Under the pieces are notes generated by a model. It did not search any database. It saw only the letters and a program-made list of their open reading frames with translations, and had not been told where the DNA came from. A stretch of 64,000 bases of DNA from Sinomonas susongensis (GTDB lineage: Bacteria; Actinomycetota; Actinomycetes; Actinomycetales; Micrococcaceae), in contig NZ_SSNH01000005.1 of NCBI RefSeq assembly GCF_005877005.1, forward strand, positions 186,001 through 250,000, read 5' to 3'. Shown in pieces: positions 9,657 to 19,077 of this stretch. Both the position numbers and the translations under genes were made by a program. Every line of letters begins with the position of its first letter. The stretch's first letter is position 1.

Positions 9657-9926
9657 ATGGCTTTGGATCCCGCCGTCAAGCAGGAGATCATCAAGGAATA
9701 TGCGACCAAGGAAGGCGACACCGGGTCCCCCGAGGTCCAGATCGCCGTTCTGACCAAGCGCATCAAGGACTTGACTGAGCACATGAAGCAGCACAAGCAC
9801 GACTTCCACACCCAGCGCGGCCTTCTCGCGCTCGTGGGCCGTCGCAAGCGGATGCTCGCCTACCTGCACGACACCGACATCGACCGCTACCGTTCGCTCA
9901 TCGAGCGTCTCGGCCTGCGTCGATAG
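9657..9926 (+). CDS. rpsO: 30S ribosomal protein S15
   Basis: S15 binds the central domain of 16S rRNA early in small-subunit assembly and forms an intersubunit bridge. The 89-residue sequence is complete, with the conserved [36 protein letters not shown] and the basic [11 protein letters not shown]. The ATG at 9657 follows ACGAGGAG and gives the family-standard [10 protein letters not shown] start; the open frame extends upstream but does not encode conserved sequence there. It precedes pnp as in most bacteria. Confidence 0.98.
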   Translation: MALDPAVKQEIIKEYATKEGDTGSPEVQIAVLTKRIKDLTEHMKQHKHDFHTQRGLLALVGRRKRMLAYLHDTDIDRYRSLIERLGLRR

Positions 9927-9934
9927 TCTGTGAA

Positions 9935-9988
9935 GCGGCCTGCCTCATCCCTGGGGAAGTGCTCTTCTCCAGGGTAGGGGCGGGCCGC
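9935..9988 (+). terminator. Long rpsO-pnp intergenic hairpin (terminator or RNase III site)
   Basis: The outer arms GCGGCCTGCC (9935-9944) and GGCGGGCCGC (9979-9988) pair fully, counting one G-U. An inner CCCTGG/CCAGGG stem stacks inside. The position matches the rpsO-pnp processing hairpin cut by RNase III in E. coli and Streptomyces; it could also act as a partial terminator after rpsO. Confidence 0.7.
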
Positions 9989-10158
9989 AACACCACCACG
10001 TAAGCGTTTACGCACCGACTACGAGAATCCACGTGAGGCGCCGGCAATCTGCGGTCCTCGGTAGTGGCCTTTGCGGGCGGCCTCCGGGCGGCGCCAAGGG
10101 CCTCGATCGAAGACCGGGTTCCGCGCCTCCGCCGACAATGAAACGGAGGTGCTCTCCT

Positions 10159-12414
10159 ATGGAGGGTCCCGAGATCCAGTTCGCCGAAGCCGTCATCGAC
10201 AACGGCCGCTTCGGCCAGCGCGTCGTGCGCTTCGAGACCGGCCGGCTTGCCAAGCAGGCCGCCGGATCGGCGATGGCGTACATCGACGACGAGACCGCGC
10301 TCCTCTCCGCGACGACGGCCGGCAAGGCCCCGCGTGAGGGCTTCGACTTCTTCCCGCTCACGGTCGATGTCGAGGAGCGCATGTATGCCGCGGGCCGCAT
10401 CCCCGGCTCGTTCTTCCGCCGCGAGGGCCGTCCCTCGACAGACGCGATCCTCGCGTGCCGCCTCATGGACCGCCCGCTCCGCCCGGCGTTCGTCAAGGGC
10501 CTTCGCAACGAGGTCCAGGTCGTCGTGACCGTCCTTGCAATCCACCCCGACGAGCTCTACGACGTCGTCGCGATCAACGCGGCCTCGATGTCGACCCAGC
10601 TCGCCGGCCTTCCGTTCTCCGGCCCGATCGGCGGCGTGCGCGTCGCGCTCGTGCACGACGCCGAGGGCCCGCAGTGGGTTGCGTTCCCGAAGCACTCGCA
10701 GCTCGAGAATGCGACGTTCGACATGGTCGTCGCCGGCCGGATCGCGGGTGACGACGTCGCGATCATGATGGTCGAGGCCGAGGCAACCGACCGCTCGTGG
10801 AACCTCATCAAGGAGGAGGGCGCGACCGCCCCCACCGAGGAGGTCGTCGCCGAGGGCCTCGAGGCCGCGAAGCCGTTCATCCGCGCCCTGTGCGAGGCCC
10901 AGCAGGACCTCGCCGAGCGCGCCGCGAAGCCGACCACCGAGTTCCCGATCTTCCTCGACTACGAGCAGGACGTGTACGAGGCCGTCGACTCCGCCGCTGC
11001 CGAGCGCCTCGCCGAGGTGTTCAGCATCGGCGACAAGCAGGAGCGCGAGGCCGCCTCGGATGCGCTCAAGGACGAGGTCCTCGGCCAGCTCGCGGGCCAG
11101 TTCGAGGGTCGCGAGAAGGAGCTCTCAGCCGCCTTCCGCTCGGTCACCAAGAAGGTCGTCCGCCAGCGGATCCTGCGCGATCAGGTCCGCATCGACGGGC
11201 GTGGCCTCACCGACATCCGCCAGCTCACGGCCGAGGTCGAGGTCCTGCCGCGCGTCCACGGCTCGGCGATCTTCGAGCGCGGTGAGACGCAGATCCTCGG
11301 CGTGACCACGCTCAACATGCTCAAGATGGAGCAGCAGATCGACTCGCTGTCGCCTGAGACGCACAAGCGGTACATGCACAACTACAACTTCCCGCCGTAT
11401 TCGACGGGTGAGACGGGCCGCGTCGGTTCCCCGAAGCGCCGCGAGATCGGCCACGGTGCCCTCGCCGAGCGGGCCCTCGTGCCCGTGCTCCCGTCCCGCG
11501 AGGAGTTCCCGTACGCCATCCGCCAGGTCTCCGAGGCCCTCAGCTCGAACGGCTCGACGTCGATGGGCTCCGTGTGCGCCTCGACGCTCTCCCTGCTCAA
11601 CGCAGGTGTCCCGCTGCGGGCTCCGGTCGCCGGGATTGCGATGGGCCTCGTCTCGGACGAGGTCGACGGCCAGACCCGCTACGCGGCCCTCACCGACATC
11701 CTCGGTGCGGAGGACGCGTTCGGCGACATGGACTTCAAGGTCGCCGGCACGAGCGAGTTCGTCACGGCGATCCAGCTCGACACGAAGCTCGACGGCATTC
11801 CGGCCTCGGTCCTTGCCGCGGCGCTCAAGCAGGCCCGCGAGGCCCGTCTCCACATCCTCTCGGTGATCAACGCCGCGATCGAAGGCCCGGATGAGCTCTC
11901 CGAGTTCGCGCCGCGCATCATCGCGATCAAGATCCCCGTGGACAAGATCGGCGAGGTCATCGGCCCCAAGGGCAAGATGATCAACCAGATCCAGGAGGAC
12001 ACGGGCGCGGACATCTCGATCGAGGACGACGGCACCGTGCTCATCGGCGCGACCGACGGCTCCTCGGCGGAGGCTGCCCGTTCCGCGATCAACGCGATCG
12101 CGAACCCGCAGCTCCCCGAGGTGGGCGAGCGCTACCTCGGCACGGTCGTGAAGACGACGACGTTCGGCGCGTTCGTCTCGCTCACCCCGGGCAAGGACGG
12201 CCTCCTGCACATCTCCGAGCTGCGCAAGCTCGCGGGCGGCAAGCGCGTGGACAACGTCGAGGACGTCGTCTCGGTCGGCCAGAAGGTCCAGGTCGAGATC
12301 ACGAAGATCGACGACCGGGGCAAGCTCTCGCTCGCGCCGGTGGTCGCCGAAGACGAAGCCAGCGACGAGGAGGCTGTGACCGTCGAGGCGAGTGCCGAGG
12401 CGGCCGACGCCTAG
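10159..12414 (+). CDS. pnp: Polyribonucleotide nucleotidyltransferase (PNPase)
   Basis: PNPase degrades RNA phosphorolytically from the 3' end and can add tails. The 751 residues contain two RNase PH-like domains separated by an all-helical segment, then a KH domain with [13 protein letters not shown] near residue 595 and an S1 domain starting near 655 ([15 protein letters not shown]). The conserved [25 protein letters not shown] is present. The ATG at 10159 has GGAGGT at 10145-10150; the longer open frame upstream has no conserved sequence. The C-terminus ends in an acidic Glu/Ala tail. Autoregulation through the upstream hairpin is plausible. Confidence 0.97.
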   Translation: MEGPEIQFAEAVIDNGRFGQRVVRFETGRLAKQAAGSAMAYIDDETALLSATTAGKAPREGFDFFPLTVDVEERMYAAGRIPGSFFRREGRPSTDAILACRLMDRPLRPAFVKGLRNEVQVVVTVLAIHPDELYDVVAINAASMSTQLAGLPFSGPIGGVRVALVHDAEGPQWVAFPKHSQLENATFDMVVAGRIAGDDVAIMMVEAEATDRSWNLIKEEGATAPTEEVVAEGLEAAKPFIRALCEAQQDLAERAAKPTTEFPIFLDYEQDVYEAVDSAAAERLAEVFSIGDKQEREAASDALKDEVLGQLAGQFEGREKELSAAFRSVTKKVVRQRILRDQVRIDGRGLTDIRQLTAEVEVLPRVHGSAIFERGETQILGVTTLNMLKMEQQIDSLSPETHKRYMHNYNFPPYSTGETGRVGSPKRREIGHGALAERALVPVLPSREEFPYAIRQVSEALSSNGSTSMGSVCASTLSLLNAGVPLRAPVAGIAMGLVSDEVDGQTRYAALTDILGAEDAFGDMDFKVAGTSEFVTAIQLDTKLDGIPASVLAAALKQAREARLHILSVINAAIEGPDELSEFAPRIIAIKIPVDKIGEVIGPKGKMINQIQEDTGADISIEDDGTVLIGATDGSSAEAARSAINAIANPQLPEVGERYLGTVVKTTTFGAFVSLTPGKDGLLHISELRKLAGGKRVDNVEDVVSVGQKVQVEITKIDDRGKLSLAPVVAEDEASDEEAVTVEASAEAADA

Positions 12415-12417
12415 GCC

Positions 12418-13782
12418 ATGGCCAGTGTTGCCTTGCCGCTGACCTCCGGTCAGCTGGTCGACGGTGCGCCGTCGACGACCACGATCTTCGGGCAGGATGG
12501 GGGCGCCGTCGTGCGCCGGTCCATCCTGCCCGGAGGCGTGCGTGTCCTCACCGAGGCGATGCCGGGCCAGCGCTCGGCATCCATCGGCTTCTGGGTCGGT
12601 GTCGGCTCCCGCGACGAGGCCGCGGGACAGCACGGCTCGACCCACTTCCTCGAGCACCTGCTGTTCAAGGGAACCCATCGTCGGACGGCCCTCGAGATCG
12701 CCTCGGCCTTCGACGAGGTCGGCGGCGAGTCCAATGCGGCGACCGCCAAGGAGAGCACGTGCTACTACGCGCGGATCCTCGACACCGACCTGCCCATGGC
12801 GATCGACGTCATCGCCGATATGGTGACCTCCGCCGTCCTCGACCCTGACGAGCTCGAGCAGGAGCGCGACGTCATCCTCGAGGAGATCGCGATGGACGGC
12901 GACGACCCGACGGACGTCGCCCATGAGCATTTCGTGGCCTCCGTCCTCGGGAGCCACCCCTTGGGCCGGCCGATCGGGGGCACCCCGGAGGCGATCCGCG
13001 CCGTCGCCCGCGACTCGGTCTGGGAGCACTACCGCCGCTACTACCGCCCTTCGGAGCTCGTGGTGACGGCCGCCGGCGGCCTCGACCACGACGTCGTCTG
13101 CCGACTCGTGCTCGAGGCGCTCGAGTCAGCCGGCTGGAAGCTCGAGGAGGGTGCCGCTCCGGTCGCACGCCGTTCGACCGTCGCCGCGGAGATCGTCGGC
13201 CGACCGGGTCTCACGGTGGTCAAGCGGCAGGTGGAGCAGGCCAACGTCATCCTCGGCTGTCCGTCGATCACTGCAACGGATGAACGCCGCTACGTCATGA
13301 GCGTCCTGAACGCGGTGCTCGGCGGCGGAATGTCCTCGCGCCTGTTCCAGGAGATCCGCGAGAAGCGGGGGCTCGTGTATTCCACCTATTCGTTCGCCTC
13401 GGCGTACGCCGACGCAGGTTACTTCGGCCTCTACGCCGGCTGCGCTCCCGCCAAGGTGCGGCAGGTGCTCGGCCTCATGGACGCCGAGCTCACGAAGCTC
13501 GCCGAGCATGGGGTCACCGAGGAGGAGCTGCGCAAGGCAGTGGGGCAGCTTTCGGGGGGCATCGTGCTGGCGCTCGAGGACACAGGCTCGCGGATGTCAC
13601 GGCTGGGCCGCGCGGAGCTCGTCTCCGGCGAGTTCCAGGATGTCGACGAGACGCTACTGCAGATCCGGTCGGTGACGGCCGACGAAGTCCGGGAGCTCGC
13701 GGGTCAGCTCGCGGCCGCACCGCGCACCATCACCGTCGTGGGGCCGTTCGACGAGGCGGAGACCTTCGGGCTGGCTGTCTGA
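12418..13782 (+). CDS. M16 family zinc metallopeptidase (processing-peptidase-like)
   Basis: The inverted zinc motif HxxEH appears as HFLEH at about residue 77, with the distal glutamate supplied by the ERDVILEEIAM segment, so this is an active-type M16B peptidase. The R/Y pair region of the C-terminal half is visible as SSRLFQEIREKRGLVYSTYS. Homologues next to pnp (YmxG/PepR type) are common in Gram-positive bacteria; their substrates are not well defined. It starts 3 nt after the pnp stop and is likely in the same operon. Length, 454 residues, is normal. Confidence 0.92.
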   Translation: MASVALPLTSGQLVDGAPSTTTIFGQDGGAVVRRSILPGGVRVLTEAMPGQRSASIGFWVGVGSRDEAAGQHGSTHFLEHLLFKGTHRRTALEIASAFDEVGGESNAATAKESTCYYARILDTDLPMAIDVIADMVTSAVLDPDELEQERDVILEEIAMDGDDPTDVAHEHFVASVLGSHPLGRPIGGTPEAIRAVARDSVWEHYRRYYRPSELVVTAAGGLDHDVVCRLVLEALESAGWKLEEGAAPVARRSTVAAEIVGRPGLTVVKRQVEQANVILGCPSITATDERRYVMSVLNAVLGGGMSSRLFQEIREKRGLVYSTYSFASAYADAGYFGLYAGCAPAKVRQVLGLMDAELTKLAEHGVTEEELRKAVGQLSGGIVLALEDTGSRMSRLGRAELVSGEFQDVDETLLQIRSVTADEVRELAGQLAAAPRTITVVGPFDEAETFGLAV

Positions 13783-13812
13783 CGACCGGTCCCGGCGCGC
13801 GCTGCTCCGGGC

Positions 13813-14670
13813 CTACGCCAGGATGTCCTTCGTGGTGAACCGTCCATACGCAAGCGCGCCGAAGAAGGCGACGTAGGCCGCCTGGAGGAGGGCGTTCTCC
13901 CCGAAGGATCCCCACGAGATCGGTTGGCGCAGGAGGTCTGCGAGGTCGAGCCAGTGGTCGCTCAGGAGCCACGGATGGAGCCAGTCGAGCTGGTCGAGCG
14001 CGTCGAGCACTTGGGAGACGACGGCGAGGACGATCGTCGCGGCCATCGCGCCGACCGGAACCGTGGTCATGGTCGAGGCGAAGAGGCCGATGGCGGCGAG
14101 CCCGAGCAGCGAGACAGTCGCGAAGCCGCCCATGAGGAGCAGCCGCCCGAAGGCTTCCCCCGGTCCGATCGTGTCGCCCGAGAGCAAAGTTGCCCGCCCG
14201 ACCGGGAACAGGGCCAGGCCTGCGAGGACCCCGCCGAGGACGACGGCGAGCGCCGCGGCCACGCAGAACACCACCGTCGCGAGGTACTTGATCACGAGCA
14301 GCCGTATTCGCCCCGCGGGCGCGACGAGCAGGTAGCGCAGGGTCCCGAGGCTGGCTTCGCCCGCGATGGTGTCCCCGGCCACGACTCCTACCGTGAGCGG
14401 GAGGAACAGGGGCATGCAGACGATGAGCCCGATGACGCCGACGAAGAGGCCGTTGTGGGTGACCTGATCGAGGAAGGCGGGCCCGCGGCCCGTGGGCGGT
14501 CCTTTGGGCGAGAAGCGCACCGCGAGCCCGATGAGCACCGGCACCGCGGCGAGCGCCACGAGCATGGCCCACGTGCGCCAGCGCCGGAACAGGACCGACA
14601 CTTCCGAGAGGAAGAGCCTGAGACTGGTCGGCAGGGCGTTGGGCAGACTCTTCGGCTGACTTTCCGACAT
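13813..14670 (-). CDS. ABC transporter permease
   Basis: This 285-residue hydrophobic protein has a cytoplasmic N-terminus and about six membrane segments. It includes the GDTIAGEASLGTLRYLLVAPAGRIRLLVIKYLA sequence typical of ABC-2 type permeases that follow a Nod factor/daunorubicin-type ATPase. I chose the ATG at 14668-14670, 1 nt beyond the stop of the ATPase gene, over an upstream in-frame TTG at 14682. It forms a transporter with the overlapping upstream gene; the substrate cannot be read from sequence. It ends convergently 30 bp from the M16 peptidase gene. Confidence 0.88.
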   Translation of the reverse strand: MSESQPKSLPNALPTSLRLFLSEVSVLFRRWRTWAMLVALAAVPVLIGLAVRFSPKGPPTGRGPAFLDQVTHNGLFVGVIGLIVCMPLFLPLTVGVVAGDTIAGEASLGTLRYLLVAPAGRIRLLVIKYLATVVFCVAAALAVVLGGVLAGLALFPVGRATLLSGDTIGPGEAFGRLLLMGGFATVSLLGLAAIGLFASTMTTVPVGAMAATIVLAVVSQVLDALDQLDWLHPWLLSDHWLDLADLLRQPISWGSFGENALLQAAYVAFFGALAYGRFTTKDILA

Positions 14671-14671
14671 G

Positions 14672-15610
14672 CTATTCGGCAACGTCGAACCCCTCTCCGG
14701 TCAGCTCGACGAAGCGTTCCTCGAGGCTCGGTGCCGCGGCGCTGAAGCCTCTGACCCGGGCTCCCGCCCGGACGAGGGCTGCCACGATGTCCTCGGCGGG
14801 CGGCGCACCGTCGGCCTCCGCGGTGAGCGTGCCGGGGGCCGAGGCTTCCAGTTCTAGGCCGAGCTTGCGCAGGACGTCGGCGGCGACTCCGGTATCCGGC
14901 GTCCGGACCTCGATGCGGTGGCGCGCGGCGCCGCGGAGTTCGTCGAGGGGGCCCTGCGCGACGAGCCGCCCGGCGCGAAGCACCGCGGCATGTGTACAGA
15001 TCTGCTCGACCTCGGCGAGAAGGTGGCTCGAGACGAAAACGGTCGTGCCGTCGTCCGCGAGCGAGCGGATGAGCGACCGTACCTCCCGCGTCCCCTGCGG
15101 GTCGAGGCCGTTGGTGGGCTCGTCGAGGACGAGCAGCTCGCGCGGTGCGAGGAGCGCCCCGGCCAGGCCCAGGCGCTGCTTCATGCCGAGCGAGTAGGCG
15201 TGGACCTTCTTGTGCGCGGCATGCGAGAGCCCTACCCGCTCGAGCGCTCGTGCGACACGCCCCGGCTGGGAGGATGCGGAGGCCTTGGGGTCCGCCGTGT
15301 CGAGGCGCCGGAGGTTGGCCTCGCCCGAGAGGAACGGATAGAACGCGGGCCCCTCGACCAGGGCTCCCACTCGCGGGAGCACGCTCGCGAGACGGTCGGG
15401 CATCCCCTCGCCGAGCACCTCGGCGTTGCCCTCGGTCGGGGAGACGAGCCCGAGGAGCATGCGGATCGTCGTCGTCTTCCCCGAGCCGTTGGGTCCGAGG
15501 AAGCCGAAGACGGCGCCTCGGGGCACGGCGAGATCGAGGCGGTCGACGGCGGTCTGGTGTCCGAAGCGCTTCGTGAGTCCGGTGGTGCGGACAGCGAGCT
15601 CTTCCGTCAC
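14672..15610 (-). CDS. ABC transporter ATP-binding protein
   Basis: The 312-residue ATPase shows Walker A GPNGSGKTT at about residue 39, the signature YSLGMKQRLGLAGAL at about 143, Walker B LLVLDEPTNGLDP just after, and the H-loop in VSSHLL. The C-terminal region after about 230 (EVRTPDTGVAADVLRKLG...) is the accessory domain seen in CcmA/DrrA-type exporters. The GTG start overlaps the stop of the upstream secreted-protein gene (GTGA), and the permease follows by 1 nt, so the three genes form one unit. It would power an ABC-2 exporter or a membrane-assembly function. Confidence 0.93.
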   Translation of the reverse strand: MTEELAVRTTGLTKRFGHQTAVDRLDLAVPRGAVFGFLGPNGSGKTTTIRMLLGLVSPTEGNAEVLGEGMPDRLASVLPRVGALVEGPAFYPFLSGEANLRRLDTADPKASASSQPGRVARALERVGLSHAAHKKVHAYSLGMKQRLGLAGALLAPRELLVLDEPTNGLDPQGTREVRSLIRSLADDGTTVFVSSHLLAEVEQICTHAAVLRAGRLVAQGPLDELRGAARHRIEVRTPDTGVAADVLRKLGLELEASAPGTLTAEADGAPPAEDIVAALVRAGARVRGFSAAAPSLEERFVELTGEGFDVAE

Positions 15611-16716
15611 TTCGCGGCGGCCATGAGGGTCGCTGCGGGGACGGCTCCGGCGACGACCCTACCGTCGTTCGTGACGAGGACGTTCACGAGCGAGGTCGAG
15701 AGCAGCTTCCCGTCCGCGACGGGCGAGGCGAGCTGCTTCACGAGGGCCGAGTCGGTGAGCCCTGCGGGCACCTTGTCGGCCGGGATGACGACGACGGAGT
15801 CCCAGCTCTTCGCGGCGCTTGCCTGGGAGGACCCGGTCTGGGAAGGCTTGGGCGACGCGCTCGCCTTGGGCGTCGCTCCCGAGCCCGCCTTGGGGGCGGG
15901 GAGGGGCTCCTGCTTCACCGTCGCGCCCGCGGGTGGCGTGAAGGCGAAGACGGAAGCATCCGGCGCGTGGAGGTCGAGATTCTGGAAGGCCGTATGGAGC
16001 GCAGGGTCGGACTGGCCCTTGGCATAGACGTCTACCGAGAGCGGGAGGCCGGTCTGGGACTCGACGGCGATCTGAACGGAGGCGACGAGCGTGCCCGGGG
16101 TCTTGGGGGTCAGAACCAGCGTGTAGGCCGTGTGGCCGGCGACCGTGGTGGTGGGGCCCAGACTGATGTCCGTGCTCGTGCCTGCCGCGGTCAGGAAGCG
16201 CTGGGCGAGCTGGTCAGGAGTGACCGCGGGGACGCTGGGCGACGCTGTGCTCGGCACTGATCCCTCGGCCGTCGAGCCGCCGGCGGGGACGCTCACCCGG
16301 GTCGCGGTATTGGTCTTCGAGTCGTAGGTCCACGCGTCGTTCCCGTTCCGCACGGCATCCCGTTCGGCGAGCTGGTCCATGACCTGCACCCGGAGCTTCG
16401 TCGGCCCGTCGGCGTAGACACGGGCAGTGTGCGAGGTCGTGAGGAGTTCGAGGATCGTTGCCGCGGAGCCGAGGCTCGCGCTGTTGGTCGCTGGACCGAG
16501 CGCCTGGGACGGGATCGAGGGCAGCCCGAGGTCCGCCTTCTCTTCCACGGTCCCTGAGAACTGTCGGGCGGTGTGCGCTGCGACGAGGGCGAGCACCTGT
16601 TCGGGGGTCGAGGGCGACGGCGGTGGGACGGCCGAGGCGCCTCCCGCGAGCACGGCAACCGCGACAGCGGCTGGCACAGCGGCCGCGGGCAGCCATCGGG
16701 TCCAGATTCGCTTCAT
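15607..16716 (-). CDS. Secreted LolA-like (DUF2092-type) protein
   Basis: The N-terminus KRIWTRWLPAAAVPAAVAVAVLAGGASA is a clear Sec signal peptide without a lipobox cysteine, so the protein is probably exported or N-terminally anchored. The body (TARQFSGTVEEKADLGLP, LRVQVMDQLAERDAVRNGNDAWTYDSKTNTATRV) resembles actinobacterial outer-membrane-lipoprotein-sorting-like domains of the LolA/LppX fold. A Pro/Ala/Ser/Lys-rich linker (about 270-300) precedes a small C-terminal domain. It is coupled to the ABC ATPase through a GTGA overlap, suggesting a shared role in lipid or lipoprotein handling. Assignment of fold is by resemblance only. Confidence 0.75.
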   Translation of the reverse strand: MKRIWTRWLPAAAVPAAVAVAVLAGGASAVPPPSPSTPEQVLALVAAHTARQFSGTVEEKADLGLPSIPSQALGPATNSASLGSAATILELLTTSHTARVYADGPTKLRVQVMDQLAERDAVRNGNDAWTYDSKTNTATRVSVPAGGSTAEGSVPSTASPSVPAVTPDQLAQRFLTAAGTSTDISLGPTTTVAGHTAYTLVLTPKTPGTLVASVQIAVESQTGLPLSVDVYAKGQSDPALHTAFQNLDLHAPDASVFAFTPPAGATVKQEPLPAPKAGSGATPKASASPKPSQTGSSQASAAKSWDSVVVIPADKVPAGLTDSALVKQLASPVADGKLLSTSLVNVLVTNDGRVVAGAVPAATLMAAAK

Positions 16717-16778
16717 ACCCCAACGCTACGCCGCGCGCTGACCCGTGTCGTCCTCCCGTGGTCGTATCCGTGGAGGGA

Positions 16779-17618
16779 TCACTCCTGATAGGCGACGTAT
16801 GCGAAGCGGTCTCCGCCGGGGGACCAGCTGGGGACATTGATCGTCCCCTGGCCTCCCCAGAGCGGCAGCCGCCGGACCGGCTGGGTCCAGTCGTCGGCGA
16901 CCACGCACAGTTCGACGTCGAGGCCGCCCGGATGGCCCCGCGTCCCCGAGGGGTAGCTCAGGTACACGGCCGCGGTGCCGTCCGGGGTCAGGTGCGGGAA
17001 CCAGTTGACCCGCTCGTCGAACGTGAGCTGCTCGGCGTCGCCGCCCTCGGACGGGATGCGCGCGATCTGGGCCTGACCGGGCGAGAACGCCTCCGTGTTG
17101 AAGTAGATCCAACTGCCGTCGGGGGAGAATTCGCAGCCGTCGGCGGGCGCAGTGCCGAACGTGACCTGACGGTCAGGGCCGCCCTGCGACGGGATGGTGA
17201 AGATGTTCACACGGCCCCACCGGTTGTCGCCCTCGGCTTCGACGCCGACGTAGGCGAGCGTTCCGCCGTCCGGGCTCACGCCGTGGAGGAAGTGGAGCCG
17301 GCCGTCGTCGTTGGTGACGCGGGACGCGCGCCCTCCGGCGAGCTGCGCCCGGTAGATGTGGCCGTCCTCGGCCGAGACGAAGACGTGCTCGCCGTCGGGG
17401 TCGAGGACGTGGTCGTTGTTGAGTTCGGGGACGTCGGAGATCGGGATCCGGTCCAGGCTGCTCGTAGCGAGGTCGAAGCGCCACAGGACGCCGTCGCCGT
17501 TGAGGATGAGCGCGCGCCCGTCCCGCGTCCAGTTCGGGGCCTCGAGGTGGAGGCGGTGCGTCTCGAGGACGAGTTCGGGGTCGCCGGAGATGGAGGTGGT
17601 GAAGACCTGGGAGATCAC
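16779..17618 (-). CDS. TolB-like beta-propeller (WD40-like PD40) protein
   Basis: The 279 residues are a series of about six WD40-like PD40 blades, seen as repeated P-D-G motifs: NWTRDGRALILNGDG, DPDGEHVFVSAEDGHIYR, SPDGGTLAYVGV, SPDGSWIYFNT, TPDGTAAVYLSY and SPGGDRFAYVAY. There is no signal peptide, so it is cytosolic, unlike true TolB. Such stand-alone propellers often act as sugar or peptide lyase-like enzymes or binding scaffolds; I cannot say which. The GTG start lies 15 nt after moaD and it may be cotranscribed with moaA-moaD. Confidence 0.78.
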   Translation of the reverse strand: MISQVFTTSISGDPELVLETHRLHLEAPNWTRDGRALILNGDGVLWRFDLATSSLDRIPISDVPELNNDHVLDPDGEHVFVSAEDGHIYRAQLAGGRASRVTNDDGRLHFLHGVSPDGGTLAYVGVEAEGDNRWGRVNIFTIPSQGGPDRQVTFGTAPADGCEFSPDGSWIYFNTEAFSPGQAQIARIPSEGGDAEQLTFDERVNWFPHLTPDGTAAVYLSYPSGTRGHPGGLDVELCVVADDWTQPVRRLPLWGGQGTINVPSWSPGGDRFAYVAYQE

Positions 17619-17633
17619 GCGCCCATCCTCGCG

Positions 17634-17903
17634 CTATCCCCCCGCGAACGGCGGGAGGACGTCGACGAGGTCCCCTTCGGCGAGTCGCCGCTGGGGGTCC
17701 TTGGCCGCGACCTCGTTGACGAGGTACGAGCACCGGCGCAGGACGTCGGCGAGCACGGGCGCGTCGCCGCCCGGCGACCGGACGACGGCGCGGGCTGCCT
17801 CCAGGACGCGGGCGAGGGTGGCGCCGTCAGGGACCTCGAGGGCCTCGCTCTCGACGCCGGCGGCGGCGGAGGCCGCGGCGTAGTACCGGAGGGTGATGAC
17901 CAT
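17634..17903 (-). CDS. moaD: Molybdopterin synthase small subunit MoaD (ThiS/MoaD ubiquitin-like)
   Basis: This 89-residue beta-grasp protein ends in the essential Gly-Gly (PPFAGG), which is thiocarboxylated to donate sulfur to precursor Z. The YYAAASAAAG and the VNEVAAKDPQRRLAEGDLVDVLPPFAGG region fit the family. It pairs with MoaE, which is encoded on the other strand at 22.9 kb. It lies 9 nt downstream of moaA and is probably cotranscribed. Confidence 0.9.
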   Translation of the reverse strand: MVITLRYYAAASAAAGVESEALEVPDGATLARVLEAARAVVRSPGGDAPVLADVLRRCSYLVNEVAAKDPQRRLAEGDLVDVLPPFAGG

Positions 17904-17912
17904 CCTCGTGCC

Positions 17913-19007
17913 TCAGCCTCCGATCGCGCTCATGGAGCGGTCGGGCTGGACGAAGTCGGGGGCACCGAGGCCGACGTGGCCCATGCCGTGTGCACGGGGC
18001 TTGAGCCACATCGCGTCCTGCCAGCGGGCGGCGATCTCGTCGTCGTCGGCCCCGCCACGCAGGAGGCCGCGGAGATCGACCTCCTCGCGGGAGAAGAGGC
18101 AGCTCATGACCTTGCCCTCCGCGGTGACCCGGGTCCGCTTGCAGTCTGCGCAGAACGGCTCGGTGACGGATGCGATGATGCCGACTGTCCCCAGCGGCGG
18201 CCCCAGCGGTGCCTCGCCGGCTGCGGCGTCGCGGTCGCGGACCTCGAAGCGCTCGGCGGGAGCGCCGTCGCGCGCCCTCGGGTCGGGGGAGAGCAGGAAA
18301 CGCTCGTCGAGGCGCTCGCGGATCTCCGACGCGGTGACCATGCCCTCGCGCGTCCAGCCGTGGTCGGCGTCGAGGGGCATCTGCTCGATGAACCGCAGCT
18401 CGTAGCCGCGCTCGAGGCACCATGCGAGGAGTTCTGCGCCGTCGCCGTCGTTGATCCCGCGCATGAGCACCGCGTTGATCTTGATCGGACCGAGGCCGGC
18501 GCGGTCGGCCGCTTCGATTCCGGCGAGCACGCGGTCGAAGAACGGCCTCCGGGTGAGCTGCGCGAACGTCCCGGGGTGGAGGGTGTCGAGGGAGATGTTG
18601 ATCCGGGTCAGGCCCGCGGCCTTGAGCGGCGCTGCCTTCGCAGTAAGCCCGACGGCGTTGGTGGTCAGGGCGATCGGCAGGTCGGGGTGCGCGGCCCGCA
18701 GCCCCGCGACGATCTCGACGACGTCGGCCCGGACGAGGGGCTCGCCTCCCGTGAGGCGGAGCTCGCGGATGCCCAGCCTGTCGACGCCGATGCCGACCAG
18801 CCGGATGATCTCGTCCGCGGTGAGCACGGCCTGTCTCGAAAGCCACTCGAGGCCCTCCGCGGGCATGCAGTATGAGCAGCGCAGGTTGCATTTGTCGGTC
18901 AGCGAAAGACGGAGGTCCGTCGCCACACGCCCGAACTGATCGCGCAGCCCTTCGGAGGCCGGCAGTTCCCCCAGCAGCCCCTTGGGGGCAGGGCGCTCTA
19001 CTGTCAT
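17913..19007 (-). CDS. moaA: GTP 3',8-cyclase MoaA
   Basis: MoaA is the radical SAM enzyme that converts GTP to the first committed intermediate of molybdopterin synthesis. The N-terminal 4Fe-4S motif CNLRCSYC has cysteines at residues 40, 44 and 47; the second cluster is in CADCKRTRVTAEGKVMSC near the C-terminus. The protein ends in SAIGG, the Gly-Gly tail needed for activity. Other family blocks are LRLTGGEPLVR and RINISLDTL. It is transcribed away from the molybdopterin oxidoreductase gene; the 70-bp gap between them must hold both promoters. Confidence 0.97.
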   Translation of the reverse strand: MTVERPAPKGLLGELPASEGLRDQFGRVATDLRLSLTDKCNLRCSYCMPAEGLEWLSRQAVLTADEIIRLVGIGVDRLGIRELRLTGGEPLVRADVVEIVAGLRAAHPDLPIALTTNAVGLTAKAAPLKAAGLTRINISLDTLHPGTFAQLTRRPFFDRVLAGIEAADRAGLGPIKINAVLMRGINDGDGAELLAWCLERGYELRFIEQMPLDADHGWTREGMVTASEIRERLDERFLLSPDPRARDGAPAERFEVRDRDAAAGEAPLGPPLGTVGIIASVTEPFCADCKRTRVTAEGKVMSCLFSREEVDLRGLLRGGADDDEIAARWQDAMWLKPRAHGMGHVGLGAPDFVQPDRSMSAIGG

Positions 19008-19077
19008 AGGTCCACGTTACGCCAGTGGCCCCCACCACGCCCCGCTTGCGCTCAGGATACGGACCTATTCTGGAACC

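Noticed and set aside
7577-9778. 733-codon plus-strand frame across kynA, kynU and rpsO
   Set aside because: Only its middle (8249-8640) is real, as the kynU N-terminus. The rest is out-of-frame shadow of kynA, kynU and rpsO.
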